A program made the translations under genes and the position numbers. This document shows positions 33,377 to 43,003 of a stretch of 64,000 nt of DNA, piece after piece. The notes below the pieces were generated by a model that searched no databases, had not been told where the DNA came from, and saw only the letters and a list, made by a program, of their open reading frames with translations. Source of the DNA: Kocuria marina (GTDB taxonomy: Bacteria > Actinomycetota > Actinomycetes > Actinomycetales > Micrococcaceae); contig NZ_JROM01000011.1 in assembly GCF_000786655.1 (NCBI RefSeq), positions 62,001-126,000 of the forward strand, in the 5' to 3' direction. The stretch's first letter is position 1; every line of letters starts with the position of its first letter.

Positions 33377-35374
33377 ATGACTTCTTCCGTCTTCGACCTC
33401 GACGCCTTCGACCGCTCGGTCCGCCCCCAGGACGACCTCTTCCGCCACGTGAACGGTTCGTGGCTGGAAGAGGCCCGGATCCCGGACGACAAGGCCAGCA
33501 CCGGGGCGTTCATCGAGTTGCGGGACCAGGCCGAGCAGGCGGTGCGCGAGATCATCACGGGCGCGAGCGCGGACGGCGACGCAGCGGCGTCGGACCCGGC
33601 GGAACAGAGTGCGGAGACCAAGATCGCGCTGCTGTACGCGTCCTTCATGGACACGGACCGGATCGAGGAGCTCGGTACCGAGCCGCTGCGCGAGGACCTC
33701 GAAGCCGTGGCCGCGATCGACTCCACGCGGGCGCTGTCCCGGTGGTTCGGCACGGCCATGCGCCGGGGGATCGGTGCGGCACTGGACATCGACCTGGACT
33801 CGGATCCCGGGGACCCGCAGCGCAACCTCGTGTTCGTGGGTCAGTCCGGGTTGGGGCTGCCGGACGAGGAGTACTACCGCGAGGACCAGTACACCGAGAT
33901 CCGCGAGAAGTACGTGGCGCACGTCCAGAGGATGCTCGAGCTGGCCGGGTTCGAGGACGCCGCGGCGCAAGCGCAGGCGGTCATGGACCTGGAGACGCGC
34001 ATCGCCGCGCAGCACTGGGACAAGGTCACGGTGCGGGACCTCACCAAGATGTACAACCCCATGGACTTCGCCGAGCTCACGGGGCAGGTGTCCCGCCTGG
34101 ACTGGGACGCCGTGCTCGAGGGTGTGGGGCTCACCCCGGAGCACCTGAGCACCGTGATCAACGCCCAGCCCAGCTTTTTCACGGGCCTGGACGAGCTGCT
34201 CACCGACGACCTGCTGGACGCGTGGAAGTCGTGGGCCCGCTGGCACGTGGTCTCCGCCCGCGCCGCGTACCTGCCCCAGGCGTTCGTGGACCAGAACTTC
34301 TCCTTCTACGGGACGGTGCTCTCCGGGACGCCGCAGTTGCGCGAACGGTGGAAGCGCGGCGTCGGCCTGGTCAACGGCGCGCTGGGCGAGGCCGTGGGTG
34401 AACTGTACGTCGCGGAGAACTTCCCGCCGTCCGCCAAGGCGCGCATGGACGAACTCGTGGCGAACCTGCTGGAGGCGTACCGCGACTCGATCGAGCACCT
34501 GGACTGGATGACCGAGGACACCCGCGCGGAGGCGCTCAAGAAGCTCTCCGGGTTCACCCCCAAGATCGGCTACCCGGAGAAATGGAAGGACTACTCGGGC
34601 CTGCTCGTGCGCGGGGACGACCTCGTGGGCAACGTGGTGCGCACCGCCCAGTTCGGGGTGGCCGAGCTCGCGCGCAAGGCCGGCAAGCCGGTGGAGAAGC
34701 ACGAGTGGCTCATGACCCCGCAGACGGTCAACGCGTACTACCACCCGCTGCGCAACGAGATCGTGTTCCCCGCGGCCATCCTGCAGCCCCCGTTCTTCAA
34801 CGAGGACGCGGACGACGCCGTGAACTACGGGGCCATCGGCTCGGTGATCGGTCACGAGATCGGACATGGTTTCGACGACAAGGGTTCCACGTGCGACGGC
34901 GAGGGCAAGCTGCGCAACTGGTGGACGGACGAGGACCGCACGGCGTTCGAGCAGCGCACGGCCCGTCTCGTGGGCCAGTACGCGGCGCTGTCCCCCGCGC
35001 AGTTCGCGGACGACGACGCCGCTCCGCACGTCAACGGCGAACTCACCCTGGGTGAGAACATCGGTGATCTGGGCGGGCTGTCCATCGCCTACAAGGCATG
35101 GAGGACCGCGCAGGAGAAGAAAGACCAACCGGACGCCGAGAGCATCGACGGGTACACCCCCGCGCAGCGGCTGTTCGTCTCCTGGGCCTACGTGTGGCAG
35201 GAGAAGTCACGGGACGAGGCGCTGAAGACGCGCATCGCCACGGACCCGCACTCCCCTGCCGAGTTCCGTGCCGCCCAGACCCCGCGCAACGTGGATGCGT
35301 TCTACGAGGCGTTCGACGTCCAGGACTCGGACGGCATGTGGTTGCCGGAGGAGGAACGCGTGGCCATCTGGTAG
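33377..35374 (+). CDS. M13-family metallopeptidase (neprilysin/PepO-like)
   Basis: 665 aa from the ATG at 33377; an in-frame earlier start would run through the palindromic element. A TACCGT -10 six bases upstream and the lack of a ribosome site suggest leaderless translation. N-terminal RPQDDLFRHVNGSWL is the M13 hallmark. Zn site: VIGHEIGHGFDDKG (HExxH) with the third ligand in GENIGDLGG (E-x-x-x-D), and the substrate-binding VNAYYHP. No signal peptide, so a cytoplasmic oligopeptidase, as in lactococcal PepO. A surface loop carries FADDDAAP encoded by a GACGACGACGCCGC motif. Confidence 0.93.
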   Translation: MTSSVFDLDAFDRSVRPQDDLFRHVNGSWLEEARIPDDKASTGAFIELRDQAEQAVREIITGASADGDAAASDPAEQSAETKIALLYASFMDTDRIEELGTEPLREDLEAVAAIDSTRALSRWFGTAMRRGIGAALDIDLDSDPGDPQRNLVFVGQSGLGLPDEEYYREDQYTEIREKYVAHVQRMLELAGFEDAAAQAQAVMDLETRIAAQHWDKVTVRDLTKMYNPMDFAELTGQVSRLDWDAVLEGVGLTPEHLSTVINAQPSFFTGLDELLTDDLLDAWKSWARWHVVSARAAYLPQAFVDQNFSFYGTVLSGTPQLRERWKRGVGLVNGALGEAVGELYVAENFPPSAKARMDELVANLLEAYRDSIEHLDWMTEDTRAEALKKLSGFTPKIGYPEKWKDYSGLLVRGDDLVGNVVRTAQFGVAELARKAGKPVEKHEWLMTPQTVNAYYHPLRNEIVFPAAILQPPFFNEDADDAVNYGAIGSVIGHEIGHGFDDKGSTCDGEGKLRNWWTDEDRTAFEQRTARLVGQYAALSPAQFADDDAAPHVNGELTLGENIGDLGGLSIAYKAWRTAQEKKDQPDAESIDGYTPAQRLFVSWAYVWQEKSRDEALKTRIATDPHSPAEFRAAQTPRNVDAFYEAFDVQDSDGMWLPEEERVAIW

Positions 35375-35434
35375 CGCGTCCCCCGTATGCGGACAGGAGT
35401 CCCGCCGGTCGGACCGGCGGGGCTCCTGCGCGTC

Positions 35435-35878
35435 TCAGACGCTCGAACGGGATTGCTGCATGAACTCGTTCATCGCGAATCCCCAGATCGCGAAGAAGAA
35501 CACGAACCACAGCACCATCAGGATCAGCAGCACCAGACCGACCCAACCCAGGACCTTGCCCGCGGTCGCCCTGCCGCCGAGTTTCTCCGCCTTCGTGGCC
35601 TGCCACAGGGCGAACGGCGCGAGGATCGGCAGGACGGTGACCCCCAGGATGCCCAGCACGAGTGAGGTCTCCGAGCTGGAGGCCGCTTGCTGTTGGCGCT
35701 GCGCGTCCTCCGGGCCGGCGGGGACGTAGTGCCACTGTCCCTCGGGCTGCGCGTAGGGACGGTGGGTATCGGCCGGCACGGACAGGGGCTGCGCATCGCG
35801 GTGGTACTCGGTCCCCGGGTATCGGGATGCTTCGTCGCGGGGCGAGGTGCCACTGCCCGGGTGGTTGCTCGTGCTCAT
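35435..35878 (-). CDS. DUF4190 membrane protein
   Basis: 147 aa. The N-terminal half is hydrophilic, rich in Pro/Tyr/Gln/His (HPGSGTSPRDEASRYPGTEY...). Two membrane segments follow (SLVLGILGVTVLPILAPFAL and GWVGLVLLILMVLWFVFFFA), with the small cytoplasmic loop QATKAEKLGGRATAGKVLG that defines the DUF4190 family. Function unknown. GGAGAACAGG precedes the ATG. Convergent with the M13 peptidase gene. Confidence 0.8.
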   Translation of the reverse strand: MSTSNHPGSGTSPRDEASRYPGTEYHRDAQPLSVPADTHRPYAQPEGQWHYVPAGPEDAQRQQQAASSSETSLVLGILGVTVLPILAPFALWQATKAEKLGGRATAGKVLGWVGLVLLILMVLWFVFFFAIWGFAMNEFMQQSRSSV

Positions 35879-36059
35879 GACCTGTTCTCCCTACGCCGGT
35901 GGTCTGCGAGTGCGACCATCTTCTCGTGCACGGCACGAGCGGACAAGGGTGCGATCCCTGCCCACGACACCGCTTCCCGTCCCACAGCGCATACCATCAC
36001 CTCAGGACCCTGCTTCCCCGCCGAGAGGCGTGTACGGAGAGCCCAGCCGAAGGAGAACC

Positions 36060-36452
36060 GTGAGCCACCCCGAAGACCCGGCCGAGCGGCGTCGTGGATC
36101 GATCAGCCACCGTGTCCTGCGCGGCGGGACGGAACCGGACCCCCGTTTCACCCTGGCCAACGAGCGAACGTTCCTCGCGTGGATCCGCACCTCCCTGGCG
36201 TTCCTGGCCGGCGGCATTGCCATCGAAGCGTTCACCGGTGACATCTTCGACCTGGCCATCCGGAAATTCCTGGCCACGGTGCTGTTGCTCCTGGGCATGG
36301 TGTTGAGCGCGGGCGCGGCCTTCCGCTGGCTCGGGGTGGAACGGTCCATGCGTCACAAGGCACCCTTGCCGCTTCCGATCATTGCGCCACTGGTGGCCGT
36401 GGGCGGGGCCATTGCCTCCGGCGTGCTCGTGGTTGTCGTTCTGACCCGCTGA
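36060..36452 (+). CDS. DUF202 (YidH-like) membrane protein
   Basis: 130 aa from GTG 36060 with AAGGAG upstream. FTLANERTFLAWIRTSLAFLAGGIA is the DUF202 signature, followed by two further membrane segments. Similar to E. coli YidH; role unknown. Four bases before the next DUF202 gene, so the two form a pair as in E. coli yidH-yidG. Confidence 0.85.
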   Translation: MSHPEDPAERRRGSISHRVLRGGTEPDPRFTLANERTFLAWIRTSLAFLAGGIAIEAFTGDIFDLAIRKFLATVLLLLGMVLSAGAAFRWLGVERSMRHKAPLPLPIIAPLVAVGGAIASGVLVVVVLTR

Positions 36453-36455
36453 GCC

Positions 36456-36788
36456 ATGGCACGCCCCGCGGAACGCTTCCACGAGGACCCGGGGCTACAG
36501 CCCGAACGCACGGTGCTGTCCTGGGGGCGCACCATGCTGGCCCTGTGTACCGCGGCTGCTATTTTCCTGCGGTGGCTGCCCACGCACGGCCCATTCGTGC
36601 TGGCCCTGTTCGGCCTGGCCGCATGTACCGCCATCGGCATTTACATGACTCAGCGCGCACGATACCGGCGCGGCTCCGTGGGAATCAGCAACGAACACGT
36701 GGCACCGGACGCGGCGTCCGTGGTGGTCACGTCCACCGCGGTGGTGGCCCTGGGTGTCCTGGGCCTGATCACCGTGGTGGTGTTCTAG
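36456..36788 (+). CDS. DUF202 (YidG-like) membrane protein
   Basis: 110 aa. DPGLQPERTVLSWGRTMLALC is the DUF202 start, then three membrane segments. It is paired with the preceding DUF202 gene by position and is probably co-translated with it. The stop overlaps the stop of the convergent permease gene by four bases. Confidence 0.85.
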   Translation: MARPAERFHEDPGLQPERTVLSWGRTMLALCTAAAIFLRWLPTHGPFVLALFGLAACTAIGIYMTQRARYRRGSVGISNEHVAPDAASVVVTSTAVVALGVLGLITVVVF

Positions 36789-38290
36789 ACCAGGTCACCA
36801 CTGCGATCTACGATCTGCGGATTCCGGGAGAGGTCAGCCTGAGCCGGATCCACGGCGTGGGACTTGGTCGCAAACTTGTGACCGAACCAGAACACCAGGA
36901 ACAGCGGCAAGCCAATGTACGAGGTGAGCAAGGACAGCGGTGTGACGGTGTCATTGATGAACGCCTCGTAGCTCTGACCCACAATCACCAACAAGCACAT
37001 GGCCAGCGCAATGATCGGCCCCGCGGGGAAGAACTTGGCGCGGAACGGCAATTCCTCGACCGAGCGGCCTTGCGCCTTGAACGCCTGACGGAACTTGTAG
37101 TGCGTCCAGGCGATGCCGGCCCACACGATGAACCCGGCCAGCGCGGAGGCGTTGATCAACCAGGTGTACACGGCGCCGTCGCCGAACCAGGTGGTGCCGA
37201 AGGCCAACAGGCCGAAGGCAGAGGTGGCCACCAGTGCGCGCATGGGGATGCCTCGGTTGTTGAGCTTGCGCAGGAACTTGGGTGCCTTGCCGTCCATGGC
37301 CAGCGACCACAACATACGCGTGGAGGCATACAGACCGGAGTTGCCGGCGGACAGGATCGCCGTGAGGATCACCGCGTTCATGATCGAGGAGGCGAAGGCC
37401 ACACCGGCGTTCTCGAGCACCAGGGTGAAGGGTGAGATCGCGATGTCCTCGATATCCGAGGCGAGCAGGTTCGGGTGCGTGTAGGGCAGCAGGAATCCGA
37501 TCACGGCAATGGCACCCACGTAGAACAGCAGGATACGCAAGAACACGGTGCGGATGGCCTTGGGAACCGTGCGCTCCGGGTCCTTGGCCTCACCGGCGGC
37601 GACACCCACCAGTTCGGTGCCCTGGAACGAGAAACCCGCAACCATGAAGATGGCCAGAATGGTGATGGGCCCGCCGACGAACGGCGCCTCGCCCGTGGTC
37701 CAGTTGCCGAAACCGGACGGTTCACCGCCCATGATCCCGGAGATCATCAGAACGCCCAGCCCCAAGAACACGACCACGGCGGCCACCTTGATGGCGGCCA
37801 ACCAGAACTCTCCCTCACCGTAGGCGCGCGTGGACAACGCATTCAGCCCAAAAACCGTCAGCAGGAACAACGCGGACCAGATCCACGACGGAACGTCCGG
37901 GAACCAATAGCGCATCACCAGGGCTGCGGCCACGAGTTCCGCGGCCAGGGTGATTGCCCAGTTGAACCAGTAGTTCCACCCGATGGCAAAGCCGAAGGAC
38001 GGCGAGACGTAGTTCGCGGCGTGATCGCCGAACGAACCGGCCGTGGGTCGCCATGCAGACATCTCTCCCAGGGACTGCATCAGCAGGTACACCATTAGGC
38101 CGATCGCGATGTAAGCGACCAATGCGCCACCGGGCCCAGCGGTGGCAATCGAGTTACCGGAGGCCACGAATAGGCCTGTACCAATCGCGCCACCCATGGC
38201 GATCATTGTCATGTGCCGAGTTTGCAAGCTGCGGCGCAACCCCTGACCCTCGGTGTGAACGCTCTCAGCCGGAGCGGTTTTGTTATACAC
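36785..38290 (-). CDS. Amino-acid permease (APC superfamily, AAT family)
   Basis: 501 aa, 12 membrane segments, from GTG 38290 with AGAGAGG upstream. SLQTRHMTMIAMGGAIGTGLFVASG is the AAT-family first helix, and ALGEMSAWRPTAGSFGDHAANYV-like sequence (LGEMSAWRPTAGSF) follows. GFSFQGTELVGVAAGEAKDP is the substrate-helix motif. Resembles GabP/AroP/LysP transporters that import amino acids with protons; the substrate is not decided by the sequence. Stands alone between convergent and divergent neighbours. Confidence 0.9.
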   Translation of the reverse strand: MYNKTAPAESVHTEGQGLRRSLQTRHMTMIAMGGAIGTGLFVASGNSIATAGPGGALVAYIAIGLMVYLLMQSLGEMSAWRPTAGSFGDHAANYVSPSFGFAIGWNYWFNWAITLAAELVAAALVMRYWFPDVPSWIWSALFLLTVFGLNALSTRAYGEGEFWLAAIKVAAVVVFLGLGVLMISGIMGGEPSGFGNWTTGEAPFVGGPITILAIFMVAGFSFQGTELVGVAAGEAKDPERTVPKAIRTVFLRILLFYVGAIAVIGFLLPYTHPNLLASDIEDIAISPFTLVLENAGVAFASSIMNAVILTAILSAGNSGLYASTRMLWSLAMDGKAPKFLRKLNNRGIPMRALVATSAFGLLAFGTTWFGDGAVYTWLINASALAGFIVWAGIAWTHYKFRQAFKAQGRSVEELPFRAKFFPAGPIIALAMCLLVIVGQSYEAFINDTVTPLSLLTSYIGLPLFLVFWFGHKFATKSHAVDPAQADLSRNPQIVDRSGDLV

Positions 38291-38414
38291 GGACGTGCCT
38301 CTCTTTTGGCGCTACACGTTCCGGGGGTGGCTCCACAGGGGGGATTGGAGCTGAACGAGAATGACAATTGGCGATCTTACCGGACCCGATCCATTAACAG
38401 GTGATCGGCCTCAA

Positions 38415-38465
38415 TGCAACGACGTCGCCCCAGGTCCTGCGGAGACGTCGGCACGACTCGTTGCA
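38415..38465. terminator. Long imperfect inverted repeat near the anti-sigma gene end
   Basis: TGCAACGA (38415-38422) and TCGTTGCA (38458-38465) enclose further complementary ACGTC/GACGT bases. It lies 13 bp after the anti-sigma stop on the minus strand and probably terminates that operon. Confidence 0.5.
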
Positions 38466-38477
38466 CCCCCGGCAGAC

Positions 38478-39218
38478 CTAGGCGCCCTTGGACTCCATGG
38501 TGCCGGCCAGGAGCGTCTCGCTGCTGTGGGTGGGGTCGCCGTCGAAATGTTCGTGAGAAACATCGACAACGGGAAACTCGTCAAGGTCGAGCCCCTCCGG
38601 CACGTCCACCGTGGTGGACCGCGAGGTCACAGCCCCCAAGGACACCAACCGTGTTGCGTTCTCATCACGTAGCCACACTTCCAAATAGCCGTCGTCGGCC
38701 AGCTCGGAAACGTCCACGTTAAGTGTGAGGTTCCCCTCCTGATCCCGTTCCATCACGGCCTCCCCGTGCAGGGTGGTCCCGCCTATGGGTTCCAAATCGG
38801 CGGTCCCCACGGTCACCAGGCTGGAGGTCGGAGCTTGGTCCGGGGTGTCGCGGAGGTTGCTGGTTGCCGTCACGGCAGCGCCACCCAGTAACGTTCCAAC
38901 GGCCAAACCGGCCAGGGCGGCTCCCCAGGTAGCTTTCCGACGACGGGCCGCGTGTCTCCCGTTAGCCCGGGGTGCCGAGGCTCGTTCGGCGGTTGATTCC
39001 CGCATCGAATCTTCGACCCTGCTCCATAGCGAGTCCGGCGGCGCGAGGATCTCCACGGGTTCGGATAACAACCCCGTCACCCGCCTCAGATCCGCCACGC
39101 CGGCCCGGCATGGGGCGCACTCCGCCAGATGCTCCATGTCGCGGGGATCGGCCGTGGAACCTTCCACGGCGATTTCTGCCAGTTGCTGATCCGTGAGGTG
39201 ATGTGAGCTGTCAGCCAT
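38478..39218 (-). CDS. RskA-type anti-sigma factor
   Basis: 246 aa from ATG 39218 (another ATG at 39221; GGAGG is best spaced for the inner one). The N-terminal zinc anti-sigma motif HLAECAPCRAG holds the sigma factor. A membrane segment follows at about 97-120 (ATWGAALAGLAVGTLLGGA), then an extracytoplasmic RskA domain (about 150-246). Overlaps the sigma gene's 3' end by 8 nt. Such membrane anti-sigmas release their sigma after regulated proteolysis under envelope stress. Confidence 0.88.
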   Translation of the reverse strand: MADSSHHLTDQQLAEIAVEGSTADPRDMEHLAECAPCRAGVADLRRVTGLLSEPVEILAPPDSLWSRVEDSMRESTAERASAPRANGRHAARRRKATWGAALAGLAVGTLLGGAAVTATSNLRDTPDQAPTSSLVTVGTADLEPIGGTTLHGEAVMERDQEGNLTLNVDVSELADDGYLEVWLRDENATRLVSLGAVTSRSTTVDVPEGLDLDEFPVVDVSHEHFDGDPTHSSETLLAGTMESKGA

Positions 39219-39756
39219 CATGCACCTCCCACAGACGTCGCAACGTGGCCAGGCCCCGATAAATGTGTGACTTGACCGTTCCCAAGGGAATCCCGAGCTT
39301 TTCGGAGACGTCCCGCTGGGACATGTCCTGGATATAGACCATGGCCAGGATTCGGTCCTGCGGCGGTCCCAACTGGGTGAGCGAGTGATGCACCATGACA
39401 CGTTGAATCACATCATCGGACAGCCCGTTCCCGGCTGCCGGTGTATTCGTTCCTGTCGCCTCCACCACCTTGCTTTGCTTGTCCTTCGCCGCGTAGAAGT
39501 CGGCAACGACCCTGCGTGTGATTCCCGTCAGCCACGCCCCCATGGCGCGTTGCGGATCATACGTGGCCCGAGACTTCCATGCTCGGGTGAACACCTGCTG
39601 CGTGCAATCTTCCGCATCATGATAGTTACCCAGGGCCTTGAGACACAGGGAGAAAATCAGCGTCGAGTGGGCCTCGTAGACGAACCGCAAGGACTCGGGC
39701 GCGCCCGCGACGAAGAGACGCGCTACATGCTGGTGATCCAGTGCTCTCTCCCTCAC
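39211..39756 (-). CDS. ECF RNA polymerase sigma factor (SigK-like)
   Basis: 181 aa. Region 2 (FVYEAHSTLIFSLCLKALGN, then HDAEDCTQQVFTRAWKSRATY) and region 4 (LGPPQDRILAMVYIQDMSQR, then DVSEKLGIPLGTVKSHIYRG) are complete. The start overlaps the sortase stop by 4 nt and the stop overlaps the RskA-type anti-sigma gene. Gene order sigma-rskA is as in SigK/RskA systems. It probably drives its own operon; an AAC-containing GCAACTTTT sequence about 90 bp before the DUF4397 gene is a candidate -35. Confidence 0.9.
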   Translation of the reverse strand: MRERALDHQHVARLFVAGAPESLRFVYEAHSTLIFSLCLKALGNYHDAEDCTQQVFTRAWKSRATYDPQRAMGAWLTGITRRVVADFYAAKDKQSKVVEATGTNTPAAGNGLSDDVIQRVMVHHSLTQLGPPQDRILAMVYIQDMSQRDVSEKLGIPLGTVKSHIYRGLATLRRLWEVHDG

Positions 39757-40472
39757 GTCGAAGGTTCGGCAATGACAATCACATTATCGGAATACGTGTT
39801 CGCTTCGGGCACCCACTCGCCACCGCAGGTCACCAGAACCAGACGGGGCGCTGCGTCCCGGGAAAAATAGGGCTCCAGGTTCAACACGTTCTTGTTCACA
39901 TGTTCCACCGATATGACTCGATAGGTGTACTCATGACCGGCCCGGTCCGCCACCCTGATCTCGTCACCTGCACGCGAGTCACCGATTGCGTTCAAGGGCC
40001 CCACCGGGGTGGCCGGTGAACCGTTGTGCGCCGCAATGACAGTATGACCGACCGCATCCGCCGGAGCTTTTCCGTATCGATACCATCCCGCGGTCGCCGC
40101 GTCCCCGGGGATTTCCATTTGGCCGTCCTCGGTCACCCCCGTGGGAACCACGGGCATGTCGATTCCCAAGGACGGGTAGTTCAGGCTGACGGGAGGCACT
40201 TCCACAACGGCTCCGGGCGTGGCAGTCACGACCGGCACCTCATCCGAATGTGGGACGACCACGCGGGGCTGCGTGCTTGCGCCCGACTCGGATCCTGGGG
40301 TCTCGGCCACGCCGAGCACCGCGGCTCGGCCATCGATCGGCTCTTGTACCACGCCCTCTCCCACGCAGAACAGATACAAGAAAAGACCGGCTAACGGCAG
40401 GACCAGGAACATGCGGTGCCCGGCCCTGCCGAACCGGAGGGGACTGGATCCCCGATGGGCACCTCTAGACAT
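39753..40472 (-). CDS. Sortase-family protein
   Basis: 240 aa from ATG 40472, which overlaps the DUF4397 gene end by 8 nt; longer in-frame forms run far into that gene. One N-terminal membrane anchor (about 21-38), then the sortase beta-barrel. Catalytic H149 in IAAHNG and C216 in LVTCGGEW are present. After the cysteine there is no arginine: the place that is usually Arg in Y-R-D-N type class F enzymes reads Y-S228-D-N here. It may use another residue or be altered in activity. Its obvious partner is the upstream DUF4397 protein with an LPADS-membrane-RRR tail. Confidence 0.85.
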   Translation of the reverse strand: MSRGAHRGSSPLRFGRAGHRMFLVLPLAGLFLYLFCVGEGVVQEPIDGRAAVLGVAETPGSESGASTQPRVVVPHSDEVPVVTATPGAVVEVPPVSLNYPSLGIDMPVVPTGVTEDGQMEIPGDAATAGWYRYGKAPADAVGHTVIAAHNGSPATPVGPLNAIGDSRAGDEIRVADRAGHEYTYRVISVEHVNKNVLNLEPYFSRDAAPRLVLVTCGGEWVPEANTYSDNVIVIAEPST

Positions 40473-41298
40473 TCGTCCGAGCCCGGCGGCGCTGGAGCAT
40501 GAATGCCGCCCCCGCCCCCAGTGCCAGGACACCCGCCCCCAGTACGTACCAAACGCCCTGAGAATCGGCGGGCAACTGAGTGTCACCGGTGGGCACCCCG
40601 CCCGGAGCCGAATGCATCCCCTGCACGGTCTGGGTCGCCAGTGCCAGGTTGCCGTCCGCGGCCGAACCCCACGCGTAGACAATCGTGTTTGCACCTTCCA
40701 TGACGGCTAGGTCCTGGGGCCCCAGGACCGGGTCGGTTTCACCGGCCAGGGACACCGCCGCTTGGACCTGGCCCGCAGGCACCTCCAGGCTCTCTTCATT
40801 GGGGTTGGTCAGGCTCTGCACCGCAACCTCGCCGTTGGCCCACACATCGACCGCCGGGGCGGCCGCGACATGGCGAACCGTCACGCGGCCCTGGCCGGCC
40901 TCCAGACCGGAGGTATCGTCCACGAACGCGGTTGCCGTGGGGGCGCCTTCAGCATCCAGGTGGGCCACCGCCGTATTCATGGTGCCCGCGCCCAAGGTGA
41001 GGTCCACGGGTCCGATGACGGGTGACGATGCGTCCTGCGCGTCGCTGGCGGTGATGACCACTTCGATGTCACCGGCGGGTAGCTCAAGGGGCCCCGCCAG
41101 TTGCCCCGGTGCAAAGTCGTCCAGAGTGAGCTCACCGTTGACATACACGTCCACCGGCGTATCAGGCACGGCATGCAGCACCGACAGTGACGCGGTGTTC
41201 GTCTCTTGCGCCGGGCTTTGCGCGAAAGCCGGCGCAGCACCCGCAACCAGGACCAGACTCATGGCCGCCGTCACGGCTGCCGGAAGTGATTTACGCAT
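40465..41298 (-). CDS. DUF4397 surface protein with LPxxS-type sorting tail
   Basis: 277 aa from ATG 41298 with AAAGGA upstream. Signal peptide ending at AFA|QS (about residue 26). Two DUF4397 repeats follow (SVLHAVPDTPVDVYVNG and TVRHVAAAPAVDVWANG), a fold seen in secreted adhesion-like proteins. The C-terminus shows LPADS, a membrane helix and QRRRART, the plan of a sortase substrate although the pentapeptide is not LPxTG. First gene of an operon with the sortase, ECF sigma and anti-sigma. Confidence 0.83.
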   Translation of the reverse strand: MRKSLPAAVTAAMSLVLVAGAAPAFAQSPAQETNTASLSVLHAVPDTPVDVYVNGELTLDDFAPGQLAGPLELPAGDIEVVITASDAQDASSPVIGPVDLTLGAGTMNTAVAHLDAEGAPTATAFVDDTSGLEAGQGRVTVRHVAAAPAVDVWANGEVAVQSLTNPNEESLEVPAGQVQAAVSLAGETDPVLGPQDLAVMEGANTIVYAWGSAADGNLALATQTVQGMHSAPGGVPTGDTQLPADSQGVWYVLGAGVLALGAGAAFMLQRRRARTNV

Positions 41299-41362
41299 TG
41301 TGGGTTCCTTTCCCAAGCCCGGGGACCGGGCGTACCGAGCGTGGCGACGTGTTGTCGGTCAC

Positions 41363-41398
41363 ACTCGGTACTACTGGCCCCGCGGTGGAAAAGTTGCA
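41363..41398 (-). promoter_or_regulatory. Candidate ECF-type promoter of the DUF4397-sortase-sigma operon
   Basis: Minus strand: TGCAACTTTTCC (41398-41387) has the AAC core often found at ECF -35 boxes, with GTAGTACCGAGT (41374-41363) about 12-13 bases farther as possible -10. Spacing is only approximately right, so this is weak. Confidence 0.3.
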
Positions 41399-41433
41399 CC
41401 CGTCGGAAAATTGTGTGGAACAGTCCGGAAGGT

Positions 41434-42726
<1,293 letters not shown>

Positions 42727-43003
42727 CTACTCCTGCCCGGGCTTGCACCCATTCGGCACGACAACGGTTGAGGAGTACGCGCGGGGCACGTACCAACCAA
42801 TTCTAACGGTGACGCCCACCACCGCCGCCCTCGTCCGCCTACCCCGGTCACGGCGCGAATCCGGCGTCCGACACGCCACGGACATCGCGACTGGTGAGAG
42901 CACAGAATATTTTGATGAAACCTTTACTTTTCGGTAAGTCGCACGCAGGCTTGGGTGATTGTAATGCACCTCACGGCATCCCCCGAATGTCAAAGGACGA
43001 GAC

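Noticed and set aside
36545-37435. Plus-strand open frame opposite the amino-acid permease
   Set aside because: It is antisense to a clear 12-helix permease and has shadow composition; no start or family match supports it.
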